From Bog-756 sp963837805 (lineage in GTDB: Bacteria; Actinomycetota; Acidimicrobiia; Acidimicrobiales; RAAP-2), in the NCBI GenBank assembly GCA_963837805.1, contig CAWIOU010000029.1, positions 1-64,000 of the forward strand: a stretch of 64,000 nt of DNA, read 5' to 3'. A program made the translations under genes and the position numbers. How positions within the stretch are numbered: the first letter of the stretch is position 1; every line of letters begins with the position of its first letter. A model generated the notes under the pieces. The model was given only the letters and a program-made list of their open reading frames with translations, did not search any database and was not told where the DNA came from. Below, one piece after another: positions 16,755 through 24,885 of this stretch.

Positions 16755-17088
16755 GGTTTCTGGCTCTACGGTTTCGGGCTACCTTCTTCCGGCCGACAAG
16801 GCTCAAGTGCTCGCCTTCGCCAAACAGGTCCCCTTCTAACGGCTGGGCATTGATGGCAGGCCATGACGGGGGTTTCCCTAGGCTTTCGTACGCTGCTGAC
16901 ACTGCCCCGAACAATGGCTCCGGGCGCATTATCGAGGACCCGGCGCTTGCTGAGCGCGAACTGCCACCCTCCGGCACATCGAGGTCACGGTCCACCAGGC
17001 ATGCGTCGGACAAGATGGGACGTTATTGCAGGGTCGCTGCGGACTGGGATAGTCAGTGCAGGAACCAACTCCTCGGAAGGACGGCCCT
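16755..17088. other. Left island flank without a gene
   Basis: 334 bp between the dehydrogenase stop and the GTG at 17089. No credible reading frame or RNA gene is visible. The only functional element recognised is the GGAAGG Shine-Dalgarno at 17075-17080 for the next gene. Confidence 0.6.
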
Positions 17089-18669
17089 GTGACCACTGAT
17101 CGAACCCATGCTATGGACCACATCGTGGTGGTCATGTTCGAGAATCGTTCGCTGGACAACGTCCTCGGCCACCTCTACGGACCCGAGGACGGCAAGACAT
17201 TCGAGGGTGTCATCGGCAAAGACCTCTCGAACCCCATCCCTGACTGGGCCGAGCACGGCGCTGATCGCAAGCTGGTGCCGTACACGGTGGCCACCGACAC
17301 GGACAGCCCGAACCCGGACTCGGGGGAGGAGTATCCGCACACCAACACCCAGCTCTACAACATCCTGAGCGAGGAGAACCGCTTCAAGCTGGGTGAGGAC
17401 ATCACGGCACCTTGGAACGCACCCGAGCCGGGGCAGACACCCACGATGGACGGCTACGTCACCGACTACATCAGCACGTTCACCGCAGAGATGGGTCGAC
17501 AGCCCACCTACGAGGAGTACTCATAGATCATGACCGGGTTCACCCCCGAGCAGGTGCCCGTACTCAACGGCCTGGCCCGTGGTTTCGGTGTCTTCGACCA
17601 CTGGTTCTGCGAGGTGCCGTCCCAGACATTCATGAACCGGTCCTTTTGGACGGCAGCCACCTCATCGGGGATGACGGTGAACAGCCCGGCCACCAAGTGG
17701 CTGATGAGGAACGACGCCGAAACGATCTTCAACCGGTTGGAGGACCACGGGAAGACCTGGAAGGTGTACGTCGCCGAGCCAATGCAGTTCTCGGCTACGG
17801 CCATCATCCACTACCCCCGGCTGAAGAACCGCCTGGCCACCAACTTCGTCCCGTTCGCACAGTTCGAAAAGGATGCCGCCAACGGCGAACTGGCCGACTT
17901 CTCCTTCATCGAGCCCTGTCTGATTGTGGGTCACGGCGACTATCACCCCGCCGCCGGACGGGCCATGGGGCACGGCTTGGACATCAAGGGGATCGACCCG
18001 CCGTCGTCGATTCTCGGGGGCGAGGCATTCCTTTCACGGATCTACGACGCCTACCGGGGAATGCAGTCTTCGACCGGGGCCAACGTCTGGAACACCACCC
18101 TGCTCATCGGCTGGGACGAACCCGGCGGCACCTACGACCACGTACCTCCAGGGTCAGTCCCTCCCCCCGACCCATCTGCTCCTGCGGGAGAGTGTGACTT
18201 CACGTTCGACCGCTCCGGCTACCGGGTTCCGGCCATCATCATCTCGCCATGGGTGGCCGAGGGTGACGTGTTCAATGACGAGCACCGGCACACCTCGCTG
18301 ATCGCTACTTTGCGGGAACAGTGGAGCCTGGGCGACGCCTTCACAGGCCGTGATGCCGCCGCTCGGTCGTTCTCCCACGCCTTCACACTCGACTCGCCGA
18401 GAGACCCGCAGACTTGGCCCGTGCCCGAAGCCCGCCCCGTACCAAAGTTCACCGAAGATGCGCTGGCTCTCGGACAGGCTGTCTCCGTGCTGGGCAAGTC
18501 TCTGTTGGATGGCCTGCGTGGCTATGCAGCGCAGAACAACATCAAGCTTGAAGGGTTGCCCGAGGACCCGAAGGCTGACATACCGCCGGAGCAGATCATG
18601 ACAGTGCTGCGGAGTGCCCTCGCCATCTTCTTTCCTCTTCTGGCTCCCGCCGCTGCAGGGGACCGATAG
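17089..18669 (+). CDS. Phospholipase C / phosphoesterase family protein split by an in-frame TAG
   Basis: PF04185-type alkaline-phosphatase-superfamily esterase. GTG 17089 follows GGAAGG by 8 nt. The N-terminal metal-site motif VVMFENRSLDNVLGHLYG, the central PEQVPVLNGLARGFGVFDHW and VPSQTFMNRSF, and the C-terminal metal motif WDEPGGTYDHVPPG are all present and in a single frame, but a TAG at 17524-17526 interrupts it between TYEEYS and IMTGFTPEQ. A CAG-to-TAG change would explain it. No signal peptide or Tat motif is present, so the product would stay cytoplasmic unless exported otherwise. ATG 17530 has GAGGAG 12 nt upstream, so the second part (379 residues) could be made on its own, but it would lack the first metal ligands. 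Confidence 0.8.
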
Positions 18670-18752
18670 GGGTGCCCCAATAAGCCGAAGGGACTCGCCA
18701 CGGCCCTGCCCCCGATCGCCGGGCGGGTGACACCTGACTGGTCGCCCGAGGA

Positions 18753-19151
18753 TTATCGCCGGGCGAGTCGCCGTCCGCTTTCCGTGTCGATTGGCGTGTA
18801 GTTCATCTCGAAGTGGTGATAGAGCGTGGACTCGTCCGCTTGGGACAGCTCTGAACCGTGCATCTCGATGTCAGGTGCCGTTCGGACGCGCTCCTTGGTC
18901 ACCTGTACCTTCAGGGCATCGGGACCGATTTGAACGCCACCCAAAGGCACAAACGTCAAGTGACGACCGATAAATCCCTCCTTGACCGTGCCGAACTGGG
19001 GCTGATCAGTTTCGACATCGACATAGACATCCTGCAGCTTGCCGATCTTCTCACCGTCGCAGTCGATGAGCGCCTTACCCTGCCATTCTGAGACGTTCCA
19101 TTTGGACTGTTCGGGTTCCTCATCTTGACCCTGATCGAAAATCTCGGTCAT
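18753..19151 (-). CDS. PRC-barrel domain protein
   Basis: 132 residues. The central part, WQGKALIDCDGEKIGKLQDVYVDVETDQPQFGTVKEGFIG, is a PRC-barrel (the beta-barrel of photosynthetic reaction centre H and RimM-like proteins), followed by FVPLGGVQIGPDALKVQVTKERVRTAPDIE. Such stand-alone proteins are common in actinobacteria, often stress-linked, and their biochemical role is unknown. The N terminus is acidic (DQGQDEEPEQ). The gene is oriented opposite to the rest of the island. Confidence 0.85.
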   Translation of the reverse strand: MTEIFDQGQDEEPEQSKWNVSEWQGKALIDCDGEKIGKLQDVYVDVETDQPQFGTVKEGFIGRHLTFVPLGGVQIGPDALKVQVTKERVRTAPDIEMHGSELSQADESTLYHHFEMNYTPIDTESGRRLARR

Positions 19152-19344
19152 CTCGCAACCTCCCAGTTTGAGTCTCCAGATCGTCAGTGCTTCATCCCAG
19201 CGAGCTGAACCAAGACGTCGACAGACGTGCTACCAACAGAATAGGGGGGGCGATGTCTCACTCAGTCATGGTCTCGGGTGTCACCTATCACCGGCTCGAG
19301 GACGATATCTGCGGACTCGAGCCCGCCGATCTAGCCTTGCGGAT

Positions 19345-19863
19345 ATGGCGCCGAGGAAGCAGCCAACGCCCGAGGACCGAAGTCATGCCATCCAGATCGT
19401 CCTCGCCACCCTGGCCTCTGGCCAAGACACAGATCCGGTCCTAGAGGAGCTCGCGGCGCTGCACGTTCGCCACAACACTTTTCCGGCCGAAGAGCTGCTC
19501 GAACTGGCCTCCGACGCCATTAGTGAGTCGGGGGCCACACCGGCTGAACCAATCGACTTCGAGAGGATCCGTGAGCGATTCCTCCCTGAGCACCGCTTCT
19601 CCGGCAAGAACCAGCACTACAAAAGCAAGTACGCCATAACGGCAGCCGCCATGATCCACGGTGGCGTCTACCCGGACCTGCTGGATGATGCGGCGTGGTG
19701 GCAGACCGATGATCTCTGGGTCTACTCATTCTTCGCCCTGCTCATCTTCGTGCGGGCAGCAGCTGAGCGGACAGGACGCTCGGTTGAGGAGGTCGCCATT
19801 TCGATTGCTGATCGTCGGATGGTCCGGCTCAGTCCGATCGATGACCGGCAAGGGGCAGGCTGA
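19345..19863 (+). CDS. Uncharacterised island protein (172 residues)
   Basis: Not recognised. From ATG 19345 the protein is soluble and mostly helical with several acidic stretches (DPVLEELAALHVRHN, PAEELLELASDAISESG), a Lys/Tyr-rich turn (SGKNQHYKSKYAITAAAM) and a hydrophobic helix near residues 130-145 (WVYSFFALLIFVRAAAERTG). The ribosome-binding site is weak, so the start is uncertain. It precedes the large unknown gene in the same direction, with a gap of about 230 bp, and could form a unit with it. Confidence 0.6.
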   Translation: MAPRKQPTPEDRSHAIQIVLATLASGQDTDPVLEELAALHVRHNTFPAEELLELASDAISESGATPAEPIDFERIRERFLPEHRFSGKNQHYKSKYAITAAAMIHGGVYPDLLDDAAWWQTDDLWVYSFFALLIFVRAAAERTGRSVEEVAISIADRRMVRLSPIDDRQGAG

Positions 19864-20090
19864 CATGGCCTGACTGGCGGCGGGACCATGAGCAACAAGG
19901 CCCACCGGCAAGTAGGTGTAGCGCTCGCCTGGGTCGCGCTCGACTTGACCGACAGGTGACCGCCCGAGTGTTACACCCAAATCTGGATCGTCCAAGCTCG
20001 GAACATGAACTCCATTTCCGAGCGCCACTCTTACTTGGACCTTGCTCGACCGCATGCAGCGGCCTGTCAGGGCATGGAAAACTCGGCCTT

Positions 20091-22022
20091 GTGCGGCTCG
20101 AGATCGACCACGAGGACGAGGAGGGATTTATAGCGGCCAGGGATATGCTCCTCGGTCGATTCTCCCGCTGGCTGACAGGACGAGACCGGTACCCGGTCGA
20201 AGAGATCGATGAACTGGTCGGAGACGTGAGCATCGCCCTCGACTGGAAGTGGAGCTTCGGGGACGGAGAGCTGGCGACGTGGCGCACTGGTGACGTCGCC
20301 GAATTCCTCCTCGAGTGGTGCCCGCAGAAACTCAGCGTGAGTCAGGCCGACTGCATCACGGTCCCCCCGGCTGTGCTCTCGTTTCTGAGTTTCCTCGATG
20401 GCCAGGACCTCCTCGGTCCAGGGTCGGCCCCGGTGGACCGGCTTGTCGATATGGTGATGTCGCTGACCGATGAGTTCGTCGTGGCAATGGGTGACCGATC
20501 TAAGTTCGGCTTGGCCAAGTCGATGTTCACCGCAGCCAGCGACGAAGGGGTCGACACGACCGACCCCGCCGAGCTTGAAGCGTGGATGGCGCGCTTCAAC
20601 GACCGGCCGGAGGCGGAACGCCACCGGCTACTGCCCGACTCGGCGTTCTCGGGGCCACCGGCCCGTCGTGGCCTTCCACCGGTCGCGGTGCCGTCTGAGG
20701 ACGACGTGGCGACTTCGAAGGAGTCGGCACCGGTGCTCGCGATGTTTCGGGATCTCGCCGCCTATGTCGGCGCAGGCCGCAAGTTGACCCAGAAGGGCCA
20801 CCTGACTTTGGCCGATGCCCGGGCCCTGGTTGAGCTGCTCGGAACAGGAGACCTGATGGACGAGCAAATCGGGGACCGGACATTCCGGACGACCAGCTCA
20901 GACGAGCTGTACCGGCTCCGGCAGGTGTTCGCCTGGGCCAAGAAGGCGGGTGTCGTGCGGGTGGTCCACGGCAAGGTTGTCGCCACAAAGCGCGGACGGG
21001 GGCTTGCTGGTGACCTCGGCGGGTCGTTCGACCGTGCGGTTGACGCCCTTCTGGCGATCGGGCCGCTTACCTCCCAGCGCTTCCCCGACGCATGGTTCGC
21101 CTGGCCTGAGGTCGACAAAGTCCTCGACTCGGTGAGTGCCCACCTCCTTATTGCGCCGTACGGGGCCCAGACTGCGTTCCCGCTGGAGGACATCGCTGCG
21201 ACGGCCACCGGAGTGGTGCTTGACGCGTTCAGCTTCGAGCTTGAGGACGATGAAGTGCTGCGGAAAGTGACGACCGACGTCACCGACATCATGGATGCGT
21301 TCGAGCTGGCTGGCGTGGTCCAGCGGATCGGTGCCAGTGACCAGGGTGATGGTCGTCGTAGACCGGGGGGATTGGTGGCGCTCACCCCGGCCGGCGTGGT
21401 CTGCGCAAGGCGATTGCTCGCTGCCACCGGGTACGACACCCCCGCCGCCGGTCGACTCGCCGACGTCAGCGCGACGGAACTGCTGTTGGGCACGGACGGG
21501 GAGGAGATCTCCGTCGCCTATGGCGAGGCAATGGCGTGGCGTGCTGCTCGTGAGCCCGCCGAGGCAGCGGCTGAAATGTCCGAGGCGGTGCGGGAGCTCG
21601 ACGACCCCGTCCTACGGAACCTCGGTCTGGCCATCCTGGCGGAGATCGGCCCCGACATCGCTACGCCATACGTCCGTGGGCTGGCTTCGGAAGCCGGCAC
21701 CCGTGGCTTCGCTCTGTGCTGGCTGGTTGATCACGGCCAAGCCGGTGAAGAAGAACTCTTCGACCCATCGGACGTGCCCGGGTTCGTCGACGTTCTCGGA
21801 TATCGCATGGTGACGAGAGGGCCGGACGGCCTGATCTCGGCGCTGGCCCTGACCGGGGACCACGGACGACAGGTCGACGTCATCGCCGGCATGTGGAAGG
21901 CGCCGTCGCCGATGACTGAGTTGGTGCTGACGGCCATCTCCGAGATGCACCCAACGAAGGTGGTGGCCAAGTCGGCCCGCAAGGCGCTCTTCAAGCGACG
22001 CAGCTCATGGGGCGACGCCTGA
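20091..22022 (+). CDS. Large uncharacterised island protein (about 643 residues)
   Basis: Not recognised as a named family. Similar large proteins of unknown function occur in actinobacteria. GTG 20091 is preferred; an upstream in-frame GTG at 19956 adds 45 residues of poor coding character. The middle region, LTQKGHLTLADARALVELLGTGD then DELYRLRQVFAWAKKAGVVRVVHGKVVATKRGRGL, has the look of winged-helix modules, as does TTDVTDIMDAFELAGVVQRIG further on. The C-terminal third is helical and repeat-like, and ends in the basic tail KSARKALFKRRSSW. There are no catalytic motifs, membrane segments or signal peptide. Its position beside a toxin-antitoxin pair in an island suggests a defence or regulatory role, but that is inference. 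Confidence 0.65.
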   Translation: MRLEIDHEDEEGFIAARDMLLGRFSRWLTGRDRYPVEEIDELVGDVSIALDWKWSFGDGELATWRTGDVAEFLLEWCPQKLSVSQADCITVPPAVLSFLSFLDGQDLLGPGSAPVDRLVDMVMSLTDEFVVAMGDRSKFGLAKSMFTAASDEGVDTTDPAELEAWMARFNDRPEAERHRLLPDSAFSGPPARRGLPPVAVPSEDDVATSKESAPVLAMFRDLAAYVGAGRKLTQKGHLTLADARALVELLGTGDLMDEQIGDRTFRTTSSDELYRLRQVFAWAKKAGVVRVVHGKVVATKRGRGLAGDLGGSFDRAVDALLAIGPLTSQRFPDAWFAWPEVDKVLDSVSAHLLIAPYGAQTAFPLEDIAATATGVVLDAFSFELEDDEVLRKVTTDVTDIMDAFELAGVVQRIGASDQGDGRRRPGGLVALTPAGVVCARRLLAATGYDTPAAGRLADVSATELLLGTDGEEISVAYGEAMAWRAAREPAEAAAEMSEAVRELDDPVLRNLGLAILAEIGPDIATPYVRGLASEAGTRGFALCWLVDHGQAGEEELFDPSDVPGFVDVLGYRMVTRGPDGLISALALTGDHGRQVDVIAGMWKAPSPMTELVLTAISEMHPTKVVAKSARKALFKRRSSWGDA

Positions 22023-22076
22023 GCCTGCGCATCGGACGGAGGACTCCGGCCGGTGGCGGGTAATGTAGCAAAAAAG

Positions 22077-22105
22077 CGCACATATGTGCGAAAAAGTGCG
22101 ATAAT
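22077..22105 (+). promoter_or_regulatory. Operator-promoter of the MNT/HEPN pair, leaderless
   Basis: A perfect 14-bp palindrome CGCACATATGTGCG (22077-22090) is followed by a third half-site, GTGCG, at 22096-22100. The -10 GATAAT (22100-22105) ends 7 bp before the ATG at 22113. The palindrome covers the -35 region, so a protein bound here, most simply the winged-helix product of the next gene, would block transcription. Confidence 0.6.
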
Positions 22106-22112
22106 AGATCCC

Positions 22113-22730
22113 ATGGAGTACGGGAACCCGGTGGAGGCGGTGATTCCAGGCGTGCAGGGTCGTGTCCTGACCGTTCTTGCCCGGACCGAGGCGGAATTGA
22201 CGATGCGGTCAGTCGCCGAGCTGGCTGGCGTGAGTGCCAACCAGGCCACCGTGGTACTCAACCGGTTGGTGCGTCTGGGCCTAGTCGAGCGGCGGGACGT
22301 GGGGGCTGCCGCGCTCGTGCGTCTGGTCCGTGAGAACGAGGCAGCACGGTCGGTGCTCGCGCTGGTGGACCTCCGTGATGGGGTCTTGGCTCGCCTGGCG
22401 GGCGAGGCGAGGACGATCCGACCGGTTCCGATCTGCCTTGCTGTATTCGGCTCGTTCGCTCGTGGTGAGGCGCATGAGAACAGCGACGTCGACGTCCTGG
22501 TCGTACCGCCCCCCGCTGCTCTGGCCGATACCGGCCAGTGGACGGAGGCGCTCGGCCAGTGGGCGGACCGGGCGGCTCGGATCGCCGGCAATCCGGTCAA
22601 TCTTCTCGAAGCCACCGTGGAGGAGTTGCCGAGACTGGTCCGTCGTGAGCGAGCACCATGGCGAACAATTCTTGCCGAGGCCGTCGTACTGATTGGCGCC
22701 TTTCCGTTGGAACTAAACGTGGCGTCATGA
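22113..22730 (+). CDS. Winged-helix / MNT nucleotidyltransferase fusion (antitoxin component)
   Basis: 205 residues. The N terminus (about 10-75) is a winged helix-turn-helix (LTMRSVAELAGVSANQATVVLNRLVRLGLVERR). Residues about 105-190 form a minimal nucleotidyltransferase with the signature GSFARGEAHENSDVDVLVV, giving G-S and the D-x-D metal pair. In MNT/HEPN systems the MNT enzyme adenylylates the HEPN toxin and neutralises it; the fused DNA-binding domain fits autoregulation at the palindrome directly upstream. ATG 22113 is chosen because a GATAAT -10 lies 7 bp ahead of it. The stop overlaps the next gene (ATGA), as is usual for such pairs. Confidence 0.85.
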   Translation: MEYGNPVEAVIPGVQGRVLTVLARTEAELTMRSVAELAGVSANQATVVLNRLVRLGLVERRDVGAAALVRLVRENEAARSVLALVDLRDGVLARLAGEARTIRPVPICLAVFGSFARGEAHENSDVDVLVVPPPAALADTGQWTEALGQWADRAARIAGNPVNLLEATVEELPRLVRRERAPWRTILAEAVVLIGAFPLELNVAS

Positions 22731-23146
22731 CGGCTGCACGCCGGCAGACGACTACGAGACCCGCTTCAGCTGCTGATGCCCGGGCCTATCTGGACAAAGC
22801 CCTGGAGTTCTTGCGGGCAGCCGAGGACTCGCTCGAGCTCGGGAACCGCGTGGCTGCGGCTGGCAACGCCGTCCATGCCGGCATCGCTGCCGCCGACGCC
22901 ATCACGGCCGCCCGGGCCACGGTGGTCTGGAAGGGGGAGCATTCGCAGGCCCCGGCCCATCTGGAGAGGGTCGGTGGCGACGACGGGCGGAAGGCCGCCC
23001 CTCACCTCCGCCGGCTCCTGCCGCTGAAGAACCGGGCGGAGTACGACCCTGATCCGATCTCGGCAGCGGAAGCGAAGGCGGCGGTCACCGCTGCGGCACG
23101 CATGGTGCGAATCGCCGAGCAGACCGTAAAGCAGGTCGAGCGCTGA
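22727..23146 (+). CDS. HEPN-domain protein (probable toxin of MNT/HEPN pair)
   Basis: 139 residues, all-helical. Residues 20-70 (ARAYLDKALEFLRAAEDSLELGNRVAAAGNAVHAGIAAADAI is the general region) look like the first HEPN helices, and the conserved segment LLPLKNRAEYDPDPIS lies in the expected place for the active-site loop. The canonical R-x4-6-H of ribonuclease HEPNs is not obvious; the R-x2-Y pattern here (NRAEY) is common in actinobacterial partners of MNT enzymes. The ATG overlaps the MNT stop by 4 bp, so the two are made in a fixed ratio. HEPN partners usually cleave RNA, and inactivation by adenylylation is known for the class. Confidence 0.75.
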   Translation: MTAARRQTTTRPASAADARAYLDKALEFLRAAEDSLELGNRVAAAGNAVHAGIAAADAITAARATVVWKGEHSQAPAHLERVGGDDGRKAAPHLRRLLPLKNRAEYDPDPISAAEAKAAVTAAARMVRIAEQTVKQVER

Positions 23147-23179
23147 GCGTGGCCGTTGCTCGTTCTGACCCCGTTTTCG

Positions 23180-23218
23180 TCCCTACTTTATCCCTACTAC
23201 TCAGCGAAACTCAGCGAA
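23180..23218. repeat. Short direct repeats resembling integrase arm sites
   Basis: TCCCTACT occurs at 23180 and again at 23191, 11 bp apart. CTCAGCGAA occurs at 23200 and again at 23210, 10 bp apart. The group sits 75 bp inside the right island border. Phased short repeats next to a core site are typical of tyrosine-integrase arm sites; the identification is by position and pattern only. Confidence 0.45.
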
Positions 23219-23292
23219 TTCAGTATGAGTCGATCCGGAATAGGCCCAGTTCAGCGCACTGGAGACGACCCGCTGGACCCCCGGGAGTGTCC

Positions 23293-23358
23293 ACCCAGAT
23301 CTACGAGGGCACCAACCAGATCCAGCGGGTGGTCATCGCCAAGCAGCTGCTGGGGTAG
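23293..23358 (+). repeat. Right direct repeat (attR), displaced dehydrogenase 3' end
   Basis: Codes TQIYEGTNQIQRVVIAKQLLG and a stop, the last 21 residues of the acyl-CoA dehydrogenase, with no dehydrogenase sequence before it. It matches 16689-16754 at 60 of 66 positions. Third-position GC is higher than in the left copy, as expected for the native host end. Confidence 0.75.
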
Positions 23359-23412
23359 GCCGACTTCACCTCGGGTGAGCCCCGGGCGGAGGAACCCCCG
23401 GGAGGACGGAAG

Positions 23413-24885
23413 TTGATCGCCCCCCGGCGATGGGAGAGGCTAGGTCGTGGAGATCGACCGGGCGTATGGATTGTCCGTCCGGAAGCCGCGGATCGCAGCT
23501 TGACCGGTACTGGCCCCGGGCCGGAAGACCCCGCCCGGACGATCCCCTTCGGGCCTGTGCTCGGCCTCGTGGTCGTGGTCGCGGTCGGCGCCCGCGTCGC
23601 CTACACACTGACGATCGGGCAACACCTGAAACTGGGCCTCGACGCCACCGGGTACATTTTGCTCGCCGCCGGACTGGCCAGTGGTCACGGCTACGCCAAT
23701 CCCGCCTTCGTCTTCTCCGGCTTCAACAAGGCCACCGCCAACTTCGTGCCCGGCTATCCGCTCTTCCTCGCCGGGTTGCTCAAACTGGGCATCACCACCC
23801 GAACCGGTTTCCAACTGGTCGGCGCCCTGTGCGGTGGGTTGACCGCACTGCTGACCGGATTCTTCGCCCGCCGGATCAGCGGACGGGCCAGCGTCGGCCT
23901 CATCGCGGCTGGCCTGGTGGCCGTCTCTCCGGTATTGATCGCCAGCGACGGCTCCGTGATGTCGGAGACCATCGCCGTTCCGCTGACCGTCGGCCTGTTG
24001 CTGGCCGCGGCCTGGGCCGGCGCCAGTACGTCCCTCCTGCGGTGGGGAGCGGTCGGTCTCATCGCCGGATTGTTGGTACTGGTCCGCTCCGAGGATCTCC
24101 TCACCGCCCTGCTGCTGGTGCCGGCCGCGGCCCTGGTGGCGCCATCGGCGAGCCTCGAGCGCCGTGCGCTGCAGACGGTGGTGGCCGTGACGGTGGTGGG
24201 CGCCGTCCTCGCTCCCTGGGTGGTCCGCAACTACGAAACATTCACCCCCCACGTGTTCCTGTCGTCGAACGACGGGAAGACCTTGGCCGGAGCCAACTGC
24301 CCGACCACCTATCACGGGGCCCTGATCGGATACTGGGACTACTCCTGTATCGGCCACGACGCCCTGGCCAACTCCGACGAAGGTGAGTACGACAAGGTCA
24401 CCCGGGCCGAGGGGACCGCCTATCTGCGAGCCCACGCCGGGCGGGTTCCACTGGTGGTCGGGGCGAGGGTCCTGCGGGCGTGGGGACTGTTCGACCCGTG
24501 GCAACAGGCGAGGCTGGATGTTCTGCAGACCCGGAGCATCGGTTGGCAGCAGCTGGCCTGGCCACCGTCGGTTCTGGTGCTGGTGGCGGCGATCCCGGGA
24601 ATCGTGCGCTTGCGCAGGAACCGATTGGCGCTGGTGCTGGTGGCCGGCCCGGTTGTCATCGCCACGGTCGTGGTGGCCACGACATTCGGCAATCCCCGCT
24701 ACGTGGTGGCCGCCACCCCGTCGTTGTGCGTCGGGGTGGCGGTGACGGCAATGGCGGTCGCCGACCGGGTCGGCCGGCGGCGCCATCGGGTCGAGCCGCA
24801 GAGCGGGTCGGGCCCGCCCCGGTCATCCCAGGTCGGGACGACCGACCAACCCCAGGCTCCGTCGCCAGAGCTCGAGCCGGGCTGA
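23413..24885 (+). CDS. GT-C family integral membrane glycosyltransferase-like protein
   Basis: 490-residue membrane protein with about ten hydrophobic helices (e.g. VLGLVVVVAVGARVAYTL, RWGAVGLIAGLLVLVRSEDLL), resembling dolichyl-phosphate-mannose/ArnT-type transferases that use polyprenyl-linked sugars. The first external loop carries the acidic residue GLDATGYILLA in place of the usual D-E pair, and is followed by PGYPLFLAGLLKL, a typical helix-2 motif. A large loop (NYETFTPHVFLSSNDGKTL) carries several Cys. TTG 23413 follows GGAGGACGGA. The first 40 residues are polar. The acceptor is unknown. It was probably the gene next to the dehydrogenase before the island arrived. Confidence 0.75.
   Translation: MIAPRRWERLGRGDRPGVWIVRPEAADRSLTGTGPGPEDPARTIPFGPVLGLVVVVAVGARVAYTLTIGQHLKLGLDATGYILLAAGLASGHGYANPAFVFSGFNKATANFVPGYPLFLAGLLKLGITTRTGFQLVGALCGGLTALLTGFFARRISGRASVGLIAAGLVAVSPVLIASDGSVMSETIAVPLTVGLLLAAAWAGASTSLLRWGAVGLIAGLLVLVRSEDLLTALLLVPAAALVAPSASLERRALQTVVAVTVVGAVLAPWVVRNYETFTPHVFLSSNDGKTLAGANCPTTYHGALIGYWDYSCIGHDALANSDEGEYDKVTRAEGTAYLRAHAGRVPLVVGARVLRAWGLFDPWQQARLDVLQTRSIGWQQLAWPPSVLVLVAAIPGIVRLRRNRLALVLVAGPVVIATVVVATTFGNPRYVVAATPSLCVGVAVTAMAVADRVGRRRHRVEPQSGSGPPRSSQVGTTDQPQAPSPELEPG

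Larger units (their letters stand above)
16707..23339. mobile_element. 6.6-kb genomic island inserted in an acyl-CoA dehydrogenase 3' end
   Basis: The island is bounded by the exact 29-bp core of the duplicated dehydrogenase 3' end. Gene content is accessory: a phospholipase-C-like protein, a PRC-barrel protein, two proteins of unknown function, and an MNT/HEPN toxin-antitoxin pair. Insertion restores the host gene with an island-borne 3' end and leaves the original end (GC-rich codons, 23311-23358) at the right border, the usual outcome of site-specific recombination into a gene end. Repeats resembling integrase arm sites lie at 23180-23218. No integrase or transposase is present, so it may be a remnant or mobilised in trans. 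A decayed tandem paralogue of the dehydrogenase is the alternative, but nothing upstream of 23293 resembles the gene. Confidence 0.65.

Noticed and set aside
19253..19444. Short ORF from ATG 19253 after a run of seven G
   Set aside because: The G run is too close to serve as Shine-Dalgarno, the frame overlaps the 19345 gene and the C-terminal residues are low-complexity Ser/Arg/Pro.
16755..23292. Integrase or transposase within the island
   Set aside because: All plausible frames on both strands were read; none has the R-H-R-Y, serine recombinase or DDE pattern.
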